Of a stretch of 64,000 bases of DNA, positions 25,439-33,812 are shown piece by piece. A program made the position numbers and the translations under genes. The notes under the pieces are model-generated. The model was not told the origin of the DNA. It saw only the letters and a list, made by a program, of their open reading frames with translations, and did no database searches. The DNA lies in contig JAFRER010000007.1 in NCBI GenBank assembly GCA_017434755.1, positions 44,724-108,723 on the forward strand, read 5' to 3'. The DNA is from Oscillospiraceae bacterium. GTDB lineage: Bacteria; Bacillota; Clostridia; Oscillospirales; Oscillospiraceae. Each line of letters begins with the position of its first letter. Positions within the stretch are counted from its first letter, which is position 1.

Positions 25439-28101
25439 AAACTCTCAGAAACATGCTCTGCCTTTTCCTGGCTTTCTCTTTGCTGGCTGTTCCCGGCCTG
25501 TTCTCCGCCGCTGCCGCAGACGGCGGGCAGGAGACCGTGGATATCACCGGGATCCAGGATTTTCTCTCCTTTGCCGAATCCTGCTCCATCGACAGCTATT
25601 CCTCGGGACGCCGGTTCCGGCTCGTTTCGGATATCGATCTTGAGGGAAGGGATTTCTCTCCCATTCAGATCTTTCTCGGTGTTTTCGACGGAAACGGCCA
25701 CAGCATAACAGGGCTCAGCATAAGCCGTGAAGGCTCAAGCCTCGGTCTTTTCAGACGCGTCGGCGAGGACGCCGTTATTCTCAATCTTGCCGTTGCCGGT
25801 TCCGTCACGCCTTCCGGTACCGCCCTGTATATCGGCGGCATCGCCGGAGAAAACAGCGGCACCATCTCGAACTGCAGCTTTTCCGGGACAATAAAGGGAA
25901 TCCGGTATGTCGGCGGGATTGCCGGAAGCAACACCGGGATCATTTCCGCCTGCGCATTCGGCGGCAGTCTTACCGCTGAAAGAGAAGCCGGCGGGATCGC
26001 CGGCACCAGCAGCGGGAACATTTACTCCTGCTCGAATTTCGGTGATATCTGCTCGACGCCCATTGACGCCGCCCCCGTCACAGAATTCAATATCAACACC
26101 TTTGATATCTCCCAGATCACGACGGAGGATTTCGTCAACATCTCCAATATCGGCGGGATGGCAGGCTATTCCTCCGGAGTCGTGAGCAGCTGCACCAATT
26201 CCGGTACCGTGGGATATAAATTTCAGGGATTCAACGTGGGCGGGATCGCCGGGAAGACATCCGGATACATCTCAGACTGCAGCAACAGCGGGACCGTGCT
26301 CGGACAGCGGGACATCGGCGGGATCGCCGGTCAGCTCGAGCCTCATATTGCCATGGAGTTTTCCGAGGATCTCCTGCAGGAGCTCCAGACTGAAATGGAC
26401 AGTCTTTCCACCACGGTCAATTCTCTCTCTGGTTCCGTCACTTCCATGGTCTCCGGCAGTGCGGGCAAGGTCTCGGAGATGACAGGTTATACCGCCGCCA
26501 TTGCCCAGGAGGTCGGAAAGATCGTTTCTTCCTCCATTCCGGAGCTGCCGGATATCCCGGAAGGGATCGACCCCTCCGAGATCCCCGGTCTTATAATCCC
26601 GGAAATCACCATCCCGGAAAACCCGGACCTGAGCGTGATCAATTACAATATGAATCTGCTCCTGCGCAGTTCCACCGAACTCACGTCCATCGTGGATGGT
26701 GCCGCCGCCGGCCTTTCCGGCGGCTTCAGCACGCTCAACAATCAGATCAACTCGATCCGCAGGATCTTCGGAAAGGCCATTGACAACGCATCCTCTTCAA
26801 GGGACCTCACAGAGGACATCTCCGTCCGTGACGCCTACACGTCCGACACAGGGGCGATAAGCGGATGCCGGAACACGGGCACGGTAAAGGCTGACACCAA
26901 CGCCGGAGGCATCCTCGGCATCAGCGCGGTGGAACTCAGCTTTGACGTCGCTGAGGAGCTTGACGTCGCCGAGTATTTTTACTCCGATGCAAGGACCACG
27001 TTTTTCGCCGTCATCCGGCAGTGTGAAAACACCGGGAGCGTCAATGTCCGCGACAGCTGCTCCGGCGGCATCACGGGCAAGATGGCACAGGGAGCCATTC
27101 TGGACTGCAGCAGCCGGGGCGATGTTTCCTGTACAAACGGCGATTACTGCGGAGGCATCTCCGGGATCTCGAACGGAAGCATTCTAAACTGCTGCGCCAG
27201 ATCCGACCTCAGCGCCTCCAAATACATTGGCGGGATAGCCGGCAGCGGGACTGGGATCAAAAACTGCCTGAGCTCCGCTTCCGTTTCCGGCGGTTCGGAA
27301 TACATCGGCGCGATTGCCGGCAGCGTATCCGGCGAGCTTGCCGACAACCGCTATATAGACCGCGGTTTCGGTGCCGTGGACGGTGCGAGTTACGCCGGCA
27401 AGACCGATCCGGTCGACAGGGCGGCGCTTGCGGCGGATGCTTCCGTGCCGGCATTCTTTCTCCCCGTTACCGTCAACTTCATGGTGGAGGACGAGCTCTA
27501 TGCCATCCGCGAAGTGGATTACGGCGGATATATAGAAGAAGCGCCGGAGGTGCCCGCGGACAGCCGCGGCAGGCCCTGGAAATGGGATCCTCTTCCGACA
27601 GAGGCGCTGTATGAAAACATAAGCATAAGCGGCCATTATGTTTCTCCCGTCCCTGTTCTCTCTTCCGGAGAAAAGCGCCCGGTATATCTTGTTGAGGGAG
27701 AATTCTCCGAAGGTCAGAGCCTCGCGGTCTCCGATCTCGATACATCCCGGCTTGCCGGCTTGCCGGAAGGAGAACTCGTCCGGTCCGCCACCCTGCTGGT
27801 TGAAGGATACAGCGGGGATCTCACGGTCCACATGCGGGCTCCGTCAGACGGTACCGTTTTCCTTGTTTCCTCCGAAGGCTCCCTGATCCCGGCGGAGAGC
27901 GAGCGCGACGGAAGCTTCATCGTTTTCAAAACCGGCAACGGAAGCTCTTTCCTCTATGTGACGGAGGCTGAACGCCAGACACCCGTTACCGCACTGGTGA
28001 TTGTCGCCGCGGTTTTCGCCGCGGACGCAGTCCTGCTGATCATTATCCTGTCCGGCAGAAAACGCCGCCGCAGGAAAACTGCCCGGCAGCAGGAACAATG
28101 A
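25435..28101 (+). CDS. GLUG-repeat surface protein
   Basis: An 888-residue extracytoplasmic protein. It has a signal peptide (1-24), an N-terminal domain, six clustered GLUG-type repeats (about residues 130-305, each with a GGIAG core and a downstream cysteine-containing strand), a helical/coiled insertion (about 306-460, with ELQTEMDSLSTTVNSLSGSV and a Pro/Ile-rich hinge), further repeats (about 480-640), then a C-terminal domain, a membrane helix (about 855-878) and an Arg/Lys-rich tail. GLUG repeats occur in adhesins and cell-surface proteins. The 4-bp overlap with the RND gene shows translational coupling, suggesting the two act together at the envelope. Confidence 0.82.
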   Translation: MKTLRNMLCLFLAFSLLAVPGLFSAAAADGGQETVDITGIQDFLSFAESCSIDSYSSGRRFRLVSDIDLEGRDFSPIQIFLGVFDGNGHSITGLSISREGSSLGLFRRVGEDAVILNLAVAGSVTPSGTALYIGGIAGENSGTISNCSFSGTIKGIRYVGGIAGSNTGIISACAFGGSLTAEREAGGIAGTSSGNIYSCSNFGDICSTPIDAAPVTEFNINTFDISQITTEDFVNISNIGGMAGYSSGVVSSCTNSGTVGYKFQGFNVGGIAGKTSGYISDCSNSGTVLGQRDIGGIAGQLEPHIAMEFSEDLLQELQTEMDSLSTTVNSLSGSVTSMVSGSAGKVSEMTGYTAAIAQEVGKIVSSSIPELPDIPEGIDPSEIPGLIIPEITIPENPDLSVINYNMNLLLRSSTELTSIVDGAAAGLSGGFSTLNNQINSIRRIFGKAIDNASSSRDLTEDISVRDAYTSDTGAISGCRNTGTVKADTNAGGILGISAVELSFDVAEELDVAEYFYSDARTTFFAVIRQCENTGSVNVRDSCSGGITGKMAQGAILDCSSRGDVSCTNGDYCGGISGISNGSILNCCARSDLSASKYIGGIAGSGTGIKNCLSSASVSGGSEYIGAIAGSVSGELADNRYIDRGFGAVDGASYAGKTDPVDRAALAADASVPAFFLPVTVNFMVEDELYAIREVDYGGYIEEAPEVPADSRGRPWKWDPLPTEALYENISISGHYVSPVPVLSSGEKRPVYLVEGEFSEGQSLAVSDLDTSRLAGLPEGELVRSATLLVEGYSGDLTVHMRAPSDGTVFLVSSEGSLIPAESERDGSFIVFKTGNGSSFLYVTEAERQTPVTALVIVAAVFAADAVLLIIILSGRKRRRRKTARQQEQ
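25829..26345 (+). repeat. First block of GLUG repeats
   Basis: Six imperfect repeats with the core GG(I/M)AG separated by roughly 20-50 residues; DNA copies of the GGCGGGAT(C/T)GCCGG type recur and could recombine. Confidence 0.75.
26899..27345 (+). repeat. Second block of GLUG repeats
   Basis: Five more imperfect repeats with GGILG, GGITG, GGISG, GGIAG and GAIAG cores, separated from the first block by a helical insertion. Confidence 0.7.
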
Positions 28102-28112
28102 GCTGTATCCTT

Positions 28113-28152
28113 GCGGGAGACACTTTTACGGGAAGTGTCTCCCGCGTTTTTT
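28113..28152 (+). terminator. Terminator of the RND-GLUG operon
   Basis: A perfect 13-bp stem (28113-28125 with 28133-28145), 7-nt loop and six T. Confidence 0.92.
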
Positions 28153-28276
28153 GTGCTAAAGTATTTCCTGGCCGCGGAACTCAACCGCCGTGCGGATCTT
28201 TTCCCGTGACGGTCGCTGGAATTCTGCGGCCGGATTTGTTATCATGAAGCCAGAAACAGCAAAGGAGCGATTCATT

Positions 28277-29293
28277 ATGGAAATGGGAAAAGAGATACGC
28301 CGGCTGAGGAACGACCGGGGGCTCACACAGGAAGCGCTCGCTACAGCCCTGAACGTGACCGCACAGACCGTCAGCAAATGGGAATGCGGCAACAGCATCC
28401 CCGATGTTCAACTGCTGCCGGAGCTCGCGGTATTCTTCGGGGTAACCATCGACCAGTTGTTCGCCATAAGCCCGGAGCAGCAGATGGAGCGGATAGAGAA
28501 CCGCATCTACGAGCACGGCTTGTTCGACAAAGCCGAGGAAAGGCAGATTGAGCAGCAGCTCCAGACATATGCGGAGGATCCTGAAAGGGAAGGCAGAGCC
28601 AAGCTGCTGCTGGCGGTTCTTTACAACCATCAGGCAGAGCAGTACAGGCTGATGGCAGTGGAATGCGGGAAAACCGCTGTTGAAAAGACCGGCGGGGACA
28701 GAAATGCCGTCAGCGAACTGGCGAACGCCTGGGGAAGTTACATGCCCGACTGGAACGTGCGCAATCACCATGCTCTGATCGACTGGTTCAGCGACTTCTG
28801 CCGCCGAAATCCCGAAAACCGCGCCGCTCTGATGTGGCTGCTGGACAACCTGATAGATGACAGGCGCCTCAAGGAAGCCCGTCAGTGGCTGGCAAAGCTT
28901 GAGACCATCGACAGCACCTACAGGACCCCTATGTACCGCTATCTAATAGCAACAGCAGAGGGAAAGGCGGATGAAAGCGAGAAACTTCTGAGAGAGCTCG
29001 AGGAGATGGATGGTCAGGACTTCGGCTGGGCACTCACTCTCGGTGACATACACACCCTTCGGCAGGAATACGACAAGGCCATAGAGTGGTACCGCAGGGG
29101 GCAGGAACTGCAGCCCTCTCCCAAATACGTCGACAGCGCTGTAAGCATAGCCCACATCTGTGAGATCCGCGGCGACAAGGCCGGAGCTGCTGCCGCATAT
29201 AAAGAGGCTCTGCGCCTCATGAAAGAAGATTGGGGCATTATAAGCGGGGAGGAGCGCAAGGAACTGGAGCGGGCCGTCCGGAAACTTCAGTGA
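28277..29293 (+). CDS. XRE-family regulator with TPR-like C-terminus
   Basis: A 338-residue cytosolic protein. Residues 1-65 form an XRE helix-turn-helix (IRRLRNDRGLTQEALATALN, then TAQTVSKWECGNSIPD, the usual recognition helix). The remainder is all-helical, with tetratricopeptide-like pairs, most clearly the segment DIHTLRQEYDKAIEWYRRGQ followed by AHICEIRGDKAGAAAAYKEA. Such Bacillota proteins sense protein or peptide partners. The start at 28277 has AAAGGAG placed correctly; an earlier in-frame ATG at 28190 is not supported. No obvious linked target gene; probably monocistronic. Confidence 0.83.
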   Translation: MEMGKEIRRLRNDRGLTQEALATALNVTAQTVSKWECGNSIPDVQLLPELAVFFGVTIDQLFAISPEQQMERIENRIYEHGLFDKAEERQIEQQLQTYAEDPEREGRAKLLLAVLYNHQAEQYRLMAVECGKTAVEKTGGDRNAVSELANAWGSYMPDWNVRNHHALIDWFSDFCRRNPENRAALMWLLDNLIDDRRLKEARQWLAKLETIDSTYRTPMYRYLIATAEGKADESEKLLRELEEMDGQDFGWALTLGDIHTLRQEYDKAIEWYRRGQELQPSPKYVDSAVSIAHICEIRGDKAGAAAAYKEALRLMKEDWGIISGEERKELERAVRKLQ

Positions 29294-29342
29294 TACCTCC
29301 CTGGTATCCCCCGAAGGATCATAATACTATATCCGGCAGCAG

Positions 29343-29385
29343 CGAGGCGTGACCACATGCGGTCACGTCTCGTTCGCACTTTTCT
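29343..29385 (+). terminator. Probable terminator of the XRE-TPR gene
   Basis: A 12-bp stem (29343-29354 with 29361-29372, one G-U pair) with a 6-nt loop, then a T-rich stretch after a short gap. Confidence 0.6.
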
Positions 29386-29419
29386 TCCATTTCCGAAGAG
29401 ATCTGTCGGATGCTTTTTC

Positions 29420-29448
29420 TTGTTTTGCCCGCTTCCCTGTGATACAAT
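29420..29448 (+). promoter_or_regulatory. Promoter of the EamA transporter gene
   Basis: TTGTTT (29420-29425), 17-bp spacer and TACAAT (29443-29448), about 33 bp before the start codon. Confidence 0.65.
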
Positions 29449-29480
29449 CCTTTTTCATAAAGCATGAGAGGAGAGCGATC

Positions 29481-30368
29481 ATGAGAAAATACGGTCCGGC
29501 CATCGCAGTCATCCTGGCGGGATGTCTCTGGGGCGTGATCAATATATTCGTCCGGACCCTCTCGGCAGCCGGGCTCGGTTCGCTTCAGATCGCTCTCGGA
29601 AGGCTCGCCGCGGCAGCGCTCATCTTTTCCGTCTTTCTTCTGATAAAGGATCCCTCCTGTTTCCGGATACGCCTGAAGGATATCTGGATGTTCATCGGCA
29701 CCGGCGTGGTGAGCGTGGTGTTCTTCAATCTCTGCTACTTCTATACGATGATCCGCGGGCAGGCCTCCATCGCCGTCGTGCTGCTCTACACTTCACCGGT
29801 TTTCGTTATGCTGTTTTCAGCGCTGCTGTTCAGGGAAAAGATAACGCCCCGAAAAATAGCTGCACTGCTGCTCACCGTCACCGGCTGCGTTTTCGTATCC
29901 GGTCTCATCGCAGGCAATCTCTCCGTGACGCCTCTCGTGCTGCTTTCCGGCATCGCATCGGGTATGCTGTATGCCCTGTATACCATCTTCGGACGCTATG
30001 CTCTTGCCAAATACAGCACGTATACCGTCACAGTGTATACGTTTATCCTCGCTTTTATCGCCTCCGTGTTTTTCGGAGATGCCCCCGGACTCATCAGCAC
30101 GCTTCGGGCCGATCCGTCCCTTATCCTGTGGATCCTCGGGCTTGCCGTGGTCAGCACGGTCTTCCCGTACTTTCTCTATACCTGGGGCCTGCAGCACATG
30201 GAATCCGGGAAGGCGGCCATCCTTGTGGCAGTGGAACCTGTCGTCGGCGCGATCATAGGAATGACCGTGTTTCGCGAGCCTCATGATCTGTATAAGCTGA
30301 TCGGCATCGCGCTTATCATCGCTGCGATCTTCGTGCTGAACGCCCGCGGAAAACCCGCCGCTCCGTGA
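29481..30368 (+). CDS. EamA-family (DMT) transporter
   Basis: A 295-residue membrane protein with ten helices in two EamA repeats, each starting with a GxxWG-type helix (LAGCLWGVINIFV in the first). The second repeat contains FPYFLYTWGLQHMESGKAAILVAVEP, the characteristic conserved block. Family members export or import metabolites and amino acids; the substrate here is unknown. The start at 29481 has GAGGAGAG upstream; the frame extends 44 codons further but includes the promoter. Terminator follows. Confidence 0.87.
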   Translation: MRKYGPAIAVILAGCLWGVINIFVRTLSAAGLGSLQIALGRLAAAALIFSVFLLIKDPSCFRIRLKDIWMFIGTGVVSVVFFNLCYFYTMIRGQASIAVVLLYTSPVFVMLFSALLFREKITPRKIAALLLTVTGCVFVSGLIAGNLSVTPLVLLSGIASGMLYALYTIFGRYALAKYSTYTVTVYTFILAFIASVFFGDAPGLISTLRADPSLILWILGLAVVSTVFPYFLYTWGLQHMESGKAAILVAVEPVVGAIIGMTVFREPHDLYKLIGIALIIAAIFVLNARGKPAAP

Positions 30369-30382
30369 CCGGCAGCAGAAAG

Positions 30383-30416
30383 CGGAGAGAGACAAAGATC
30401 TCTCTCCGTTTTTTTA
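30383..30416 (+). terminator. Terminator of the EamA gene
   Basis: A perfect 10-bp stem (30383-30392 with 30399-30408), 6-nt loop and eight T. Confidence 0.9.
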
Positions 30417-30488
30417 TTTTTTCTTTAAACTTCCTTTTAGGTTCGCGATTTATTCTTGAGTCACCAAAGGAAAGGCCATTCAGTTTCC

Positions 30489-31853
30489 ATGAAAAAACAC
30501 GTTTTTATAACATCGTCCGTTTTCCTTATCGCGGTCTTTGTTGCAGGAATGATCCTTGTCGGCTGCGGCGCTTTGGGCACCTCTGCCTCAGCGGAGACAT
30601 CTTCCGATTCGTCTTCCGGAGAAAGCTCCGTGACGGAACTCTCCCAGGCTTATGAAAACGGCATCATTGATACGGAGGATCTCTTCACGAAGAGGGATCT
30701 CGCTCAGACCGCCGTTCTGAGCGATGCGGTGTATTATAAGCTGTCCGATAATGAGGATATATCTATAACCGACGCGGGTGTTTATGTCGTAAGCGGCACA
30801 GCCTCGGAAGCAACGATTCTGGTGGATGCACCGGACGACGCAAAGGTTCAGATCGTTCTGGACGGTGTCAGCATCACAAACGCCGACTTCCCGTGCATCT
30901 ATGTGAGAACGGCTGACAAGGTCTTTATAACGGTAAGTACGGACAGTGTTCTCGCTGTCACCGGAAGCTTCGTCAGCGACGGGACCGTCAAGACCGACGG
31001 TGTGATCTTCTCCCGCTCCGATCTCGTTCTGAACGGAACGGCATCCCTGTCCGTCGATTCCAGCAAACACGGCATCGTCTGCAAGGACGACCTGAAGATC
31101 ACCGGCGGCACCTATGTGATCAACGCGGTCTCCCACGGGATCGAAGCAAACGATTCTGTCCGTATCGCAGATGGAACTCTGACCGTAAAGGCGGGCAAGG
31201 ACGCCATCCATTCCGAAAACGACGAGGACGACACGCTCGGCTATGTCTATATCGGCGGCGGTACATTCCGCATCAACGCCGGAGACGACGGCATCCACGC
31301 CATATCCTGCATACAGATAGATGACGGCAGTCTGGAGATCAGTGCGGCGGAAGGCATCGAGGCGACCCGCGTCCAGATCAACGGCGGAACGGTGAATATC
31401 ACGGCCAGCGATGACGGGATCAACGCCGCGAGAAAGTCATCCTCTCTCAGCCCCTTTGTCGAGATCAACGGCGGAGACATCACCATCACCATGGGTGCAG
31501 GAGACACAGACGGCGTGGATTCCAACGGAGACATCACCATTAACGGCGGCACCGTGAGCGTCACGGGAATGTCGTCCTTCGATTATGACGGCACCGGTGT
31601 CATCAACGGCGGTACCGTGACCTGCAACGGGGAGCAGGTCACCACTCTTCCCAACCAGCAGTTCGGCGGTATGGGCTGGGGCGGTTTCCCCGGCGGCGGA
31701 TGGGGCGGCCACGGCGGTCCCGGAGACGGCAGGCCCGATGAAGGCGGTGAGCCTCCGGAAGGCTGTTTTCCGGGCAATCCTCCAGAGGGCGATTTTCCCG
31801 GCGGCTTTCCGGGAAACGGCTGGTCAGGCGGAGATAACGGCGGCTCCATCTGA
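30489..31853 (+). CDS. DUF4353-type beta-helix lipoprotein
   Basis: A 454-residue secreted lipoprotein (lipobox LVGC, lipidated C26). After a Ser-rich linker, residues about 55-380 are a run of short strands with repeated GG(T/D) turns (VEINGGDITITMG, DITINGGTVSV), the pattern of carbohydrate-binding DUF4353 right-handed beta-helix proteins. The last 60 residues are Gly/Pro-rich (GMGWGGFPGGGWGGHGG and PPEG repeats) and probably disordered. Possible role in binding dietary or host glycans or surface attachment; ligand unknown. The ATG at 30489 is chosen over an upstream in-frame TTG; its ribosome binding site (AAAGG) is rather distant. Confidence 0.82.
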   Translation: MKKHVFITSSVFLIAVFVAGMILVGCGALGTSASAETSSDSSSGESSVTELSQAYENGIIDTEDLFTKRDLAQTAVLSDAVYYKLSDNEDISITDAGVYVVSGTASEATILVDAPDDAKVQIVLDGVSITNADFPCIYVRTADKVFITVSTDSVLAVTGSFVSDGTVKTDGVIFSRSDLVLNGTASLSVDSSKHGIVCKDDLKITGGTYVINAVSHGIEANDSVRIADGTLTVKAGKDAIHSENDEDDTLGYVYIGGGTFRINAGDDGIHAISCIQIDDGSLEISAAEGIEATRVQINGGTVNITASDDGINAARKSSSLSPFVEINGGDITITMGAGDTDGVDSNGDITINGGTVSVTGMSSFDYDGTGVINGGTVTCNGEQVTTLPNQQFGGMGWGGFPGGGWGGHGGPGDGRPDEGGEPPEGCFPGNPPEGDFPGGFPGNGWSGGDNGGSI

Positions 31854-31890
31854 CACTTTTCTTAATTTGATACTACGGATAAACCCTCCC

Positions 31891-31920
31891 GGGCCCTTCG
31901 CATTCATTTGCGGGGGCCCC
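31891..31920 (+). terminator. Weak hairpin after the beta-helix lipoprotein gene
   Basis: A GC-rich imperfect stem (31891-31902 with 31909-31920) with bulges; the following sequence is only mildly T-rich and already forms the -35 of the next promoter. Confidence 0.35.
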
Positions 31921-31948
31921 TTGCTATTTCCGGGCATCCTGTTATAAA
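31921..31948 (+). promoter_or_regulatory. Promoter of the macro-domain gene
   Basis: TTGCTA (31921-31926), 16-bp spacer and TATAAA (31943-31948), about 42 bp before the start codon. Confidence 0.6.
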
Positions 31949-31989
31949 ATAGTTTCAAAGATCTCTGATATGAGGGAGTTGTTTTTCAG

Positions 31990-33063
31990 ATGCCTTTTCA
32001 GATAGTCCGGAACGATATCACACGCATGAACGTCGATGCGATCGTCAACGCCGCCAACAAGACTCTGCTCGGCGGAGGGGGCGTCGATGGTGCGATCCAC
32101 AAAGCCGCGGGACCGAAGCTGCTCGAAGAGTGCAAAACACTCGGCGGCTGCGAGACGGGTGAAGCCAAGATCACCGGCGCCTACAAACTGCCGTGCAAAC
32201 ACGTGATCCACACGGTCGGTCCGCGTTGGAAGGGCGGAGGCAGGGGCGAGAAGGAGCTTCTGATATCCTGCTACCGTAATTCTCTTGAACTCGCGCTCTC
32301 CAACGGCTGCGAGTCTGTCGCCTTTCCGCTGATCTCTTCGGGCGCATACGGCTACCCCAAGGACAAAGCCATGAAGGTGGCGGTGGATACAATCGGCGAT
32401 TTCCTCATGGACCATGACACCGACATGATGGTCTGGCTGGTGGTGTTCGGCAAAGAGAGCGTGGCCATCGGCCACAGACTCGACGCAGATATCCGGGAAT
32501 ATGTGGACGATCGTTTCACCGATGCGTGCGAACGGGCGGACCATGGCCGCAGAAGACGCATTTCCGAAGCCGATGAGGAATATATGCTGTCCAACCTGCC
32601 GAGTTTAAACCTCCACACCTTTGGTGCGTATGATACCGGAGCATCTGAAGACATATGGGCGGAGGAATCCTCTGTACCTGTAAGCGCTCCGCTGCCTTTC
32701 CCCGGGAAGCTCCCTATCGAGCTGGATGAAAGCTTTCAGCAGATGCTGCTGCGAAAAATAGACGAACGGGGCATATCCGACGCCGAGTGCTATAAGCGGG
32801 CCAATATAGACCGGAAACTTTTTTCCAAGATACGCTCCGATCCCGCGTACAAACCGAGCAAACCCACAGCCGTCGCCTTCGCGATCGCGCTGAAGCTCAG
32901 CCGACAGGAGACGGACGAGCTTCTGAAAAAGGCCGGCTTCGCCCTGTCCCGCAGCAATTATTTTGACGCCGTCGTTTCCTATTTCATAGACCGGAAAAAC
33001 TACAACATCTTTGAGATCAACGAAGCCCTGTTCTATTTTGACCAGAAACTTCTGGGCGCGTAA
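31990..33063 (+). CDS. Macro domain fused to a C-terminal helical (HTH-like) domain
   Basis: A 357-residue cytosolic protein in two parts. Residues 1-165 are a macro domain that binds ADP-ribose and may hydrolyse O-acetyl-ADP-ribose or ADP-ribosylated targets: NAAN (20-23), the GGGGVDGAIHKAAG loop (28-41), GEAKITGAYKLPCKHVIHTV, and LISSGAYGYP (114-123). After a polar linker, residues about 246-357 are an all-helical domain (ISDAECYKRANIDRKLFSKI, KPSKPTAVAFAIALKLSRQE, IFEINEALFYFDQKLLG) that I recognise as a widespread Bacillota module with an XRE-like core, but not by an assigned function. The vWA protein follows directly. An ADP-ribose-linked signalling or defence role is inference. Confidence 0.85.
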   Translation: MPFQIVRNDITRMNVDAIVNAANKTLLGGGGVDGAIHKAAGPKLLEECKTLGGCETGEAKITGAYKLPCKHVIHTVGPRWKGGGRGEKELLISCYRNSLELALSNGCESVAFPLISSGAYGYPKDKAMKVAVDTIGDFLMDHDTDMMVWLVVFGKESVAIGHRLDADIREYVDDRFTDACERADHGRRRRISEADEEYMLSNLPSLNLHTFGAYDTGASEDIWAEESSVPVSAPLPFPGKLPIELDESFQQMLLRKIDERGISDAECYKRANIDRKLFSKIRSDPAYKPSKPTAVAFAIALKLSRQETDELLKKAGFALSRSNYFDAVVSYFIDRKNYNIFEINEALFYFDQKLLGA

Positions 33064-33094
33064 ATGTCGCTTCACGGGCGACCATATGCAGGAC

Positions 33095-33137
33095 AAAACC
33101 TCCTATACTGTGATCATAAACAGTACAGGAGGTTTTT
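33095..33137 (+). promoter_or_regulatory. Hairpin sequestering the vWA ribosome binding site, with U tract
   Basis: A 17-bp stem with a single A-C mismatch (33095-33111 with 33120-33136) and an 8-nt loop. The 3' arm contains the AGGAGG (33127-33132) of the vWA gene, 8 nt before its ATG, and the stem ends in a T run. Transcripts coming from the macro gene would either terminate here or have the ribosome binding site closed. A TATACT in the 5' arm (33104-33109) could act as a -10; starting there would leave the ribosome binding site free. Confidence 0.7.
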
Positions 33138-33140
33138 ATT

Positions 33141-33782
33141 ATGAAAAACAACATTACCGAACTCGTTTTTATTCTCGACCGCAGCGGCTCCATGAGCGGT
33201 CTCGAGGGAGACACCATCGGCGGATTCAATTCCATGATCGGAAAGCAGAAGACGGTCGAAGGCAAATGCTATGTCACCACCGTTCTTTTCGACAGCGATT
33301 ATGAGAGGATCCACGACCGGGTCGATCTCAGCGAGATCCCGCCCCTTACGGAGAAAGAGTACTTTGTCCGAGGCTGCACCGCCCTGCTCGACGCCCTCGG
33401 GAGCACGATAAGCCACATCGCCAAGATCCATAAATACAGCAGACCTGAAGATGTGCCGGAGCACACCACCTTCGTCATCATGACGGACGGTATGGAGAAC
33501 GCCAGCCGCCGTTTTGACAGCGACACCGTCAAGAAGATGATCGAGCACGAGAAGGAGAAATACGGCTGGGAATTCCTGTTCCTCGCGGCCAATATCGACG
33601 CCGTGGAAACCGCCGGCCGGATGGGGATCCGCGCAGACCGGGCCGTGAACTACCATGCGGACAGACGCGGCACCTCCGTGGTATACGATGCAGTCAGCGA
33701 CACCATCCTCCACGCCAGAGTCTGCGGAGCGGTCCCTGCCGACTGGCGCAGAAAAATAGACGAAGACAACAATTCACGCTGA
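33141..33782 (+). CDS. von Willebrand factor A domain protein
   Basis: A 213-residue soluble protein that is almost only a vWA domain. The metal-ion-dependent adhesion site is complete: D13-x-S15-x-S17 (LDRSGSMSG), T80 (RGCTALLDALG) and D116 (MTDGMEN). No signal peptide, so it is cytosolic, where stand-alone vWA proteins usually act in protein complexes with ATPases or stress systems. The neighbouring macro-domain fusion and the unusual 5' hairpin suggest a linked function. The partner is not visible in the window. Confidence 0.87.
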   Translation: MKNNITELVFILDRSGSMSGLEGDTIGGFNSMIGKQKTVEGKCYVTTVLFDSDYERIHDRVDLSEIPPLTEKEYFVRGCTALLDALGSTISHIAKIHKYSRPEDVPEHTTFVIMTDGMENASRRFDSDTVKKMIEHEKEKYGWEFLFLAANIDAVETAGRMGIRADRAVNYHADRRGTSVVYDAVSDTILHARVCGAVPADWRRKIDEDNNSR

Positions 33783-33797
33783 ACCGTCGTCTTCGTC
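33759..33797. terminator. Possible long-loop terminator between vWA and PfkB genes
   Basis: A 9-bp inverted repeat (33759-33767 with 33789-33797) with a 21-nt loop overlaps the end of the vWA gene; an A run follows. Weak evidence only. Confidence 0.3.
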
Positions 33798-33812
33798 CCC
33801 GAAAAAACTCTT

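Noticed and set aside
25829-27345. Possible CRISPR or tandem DNA repeat array
   Set aside because: The repeated DNA encodes degenerate GLUG protein repeats in frame, with variable spacing and no constant repeat/spacer sizes.
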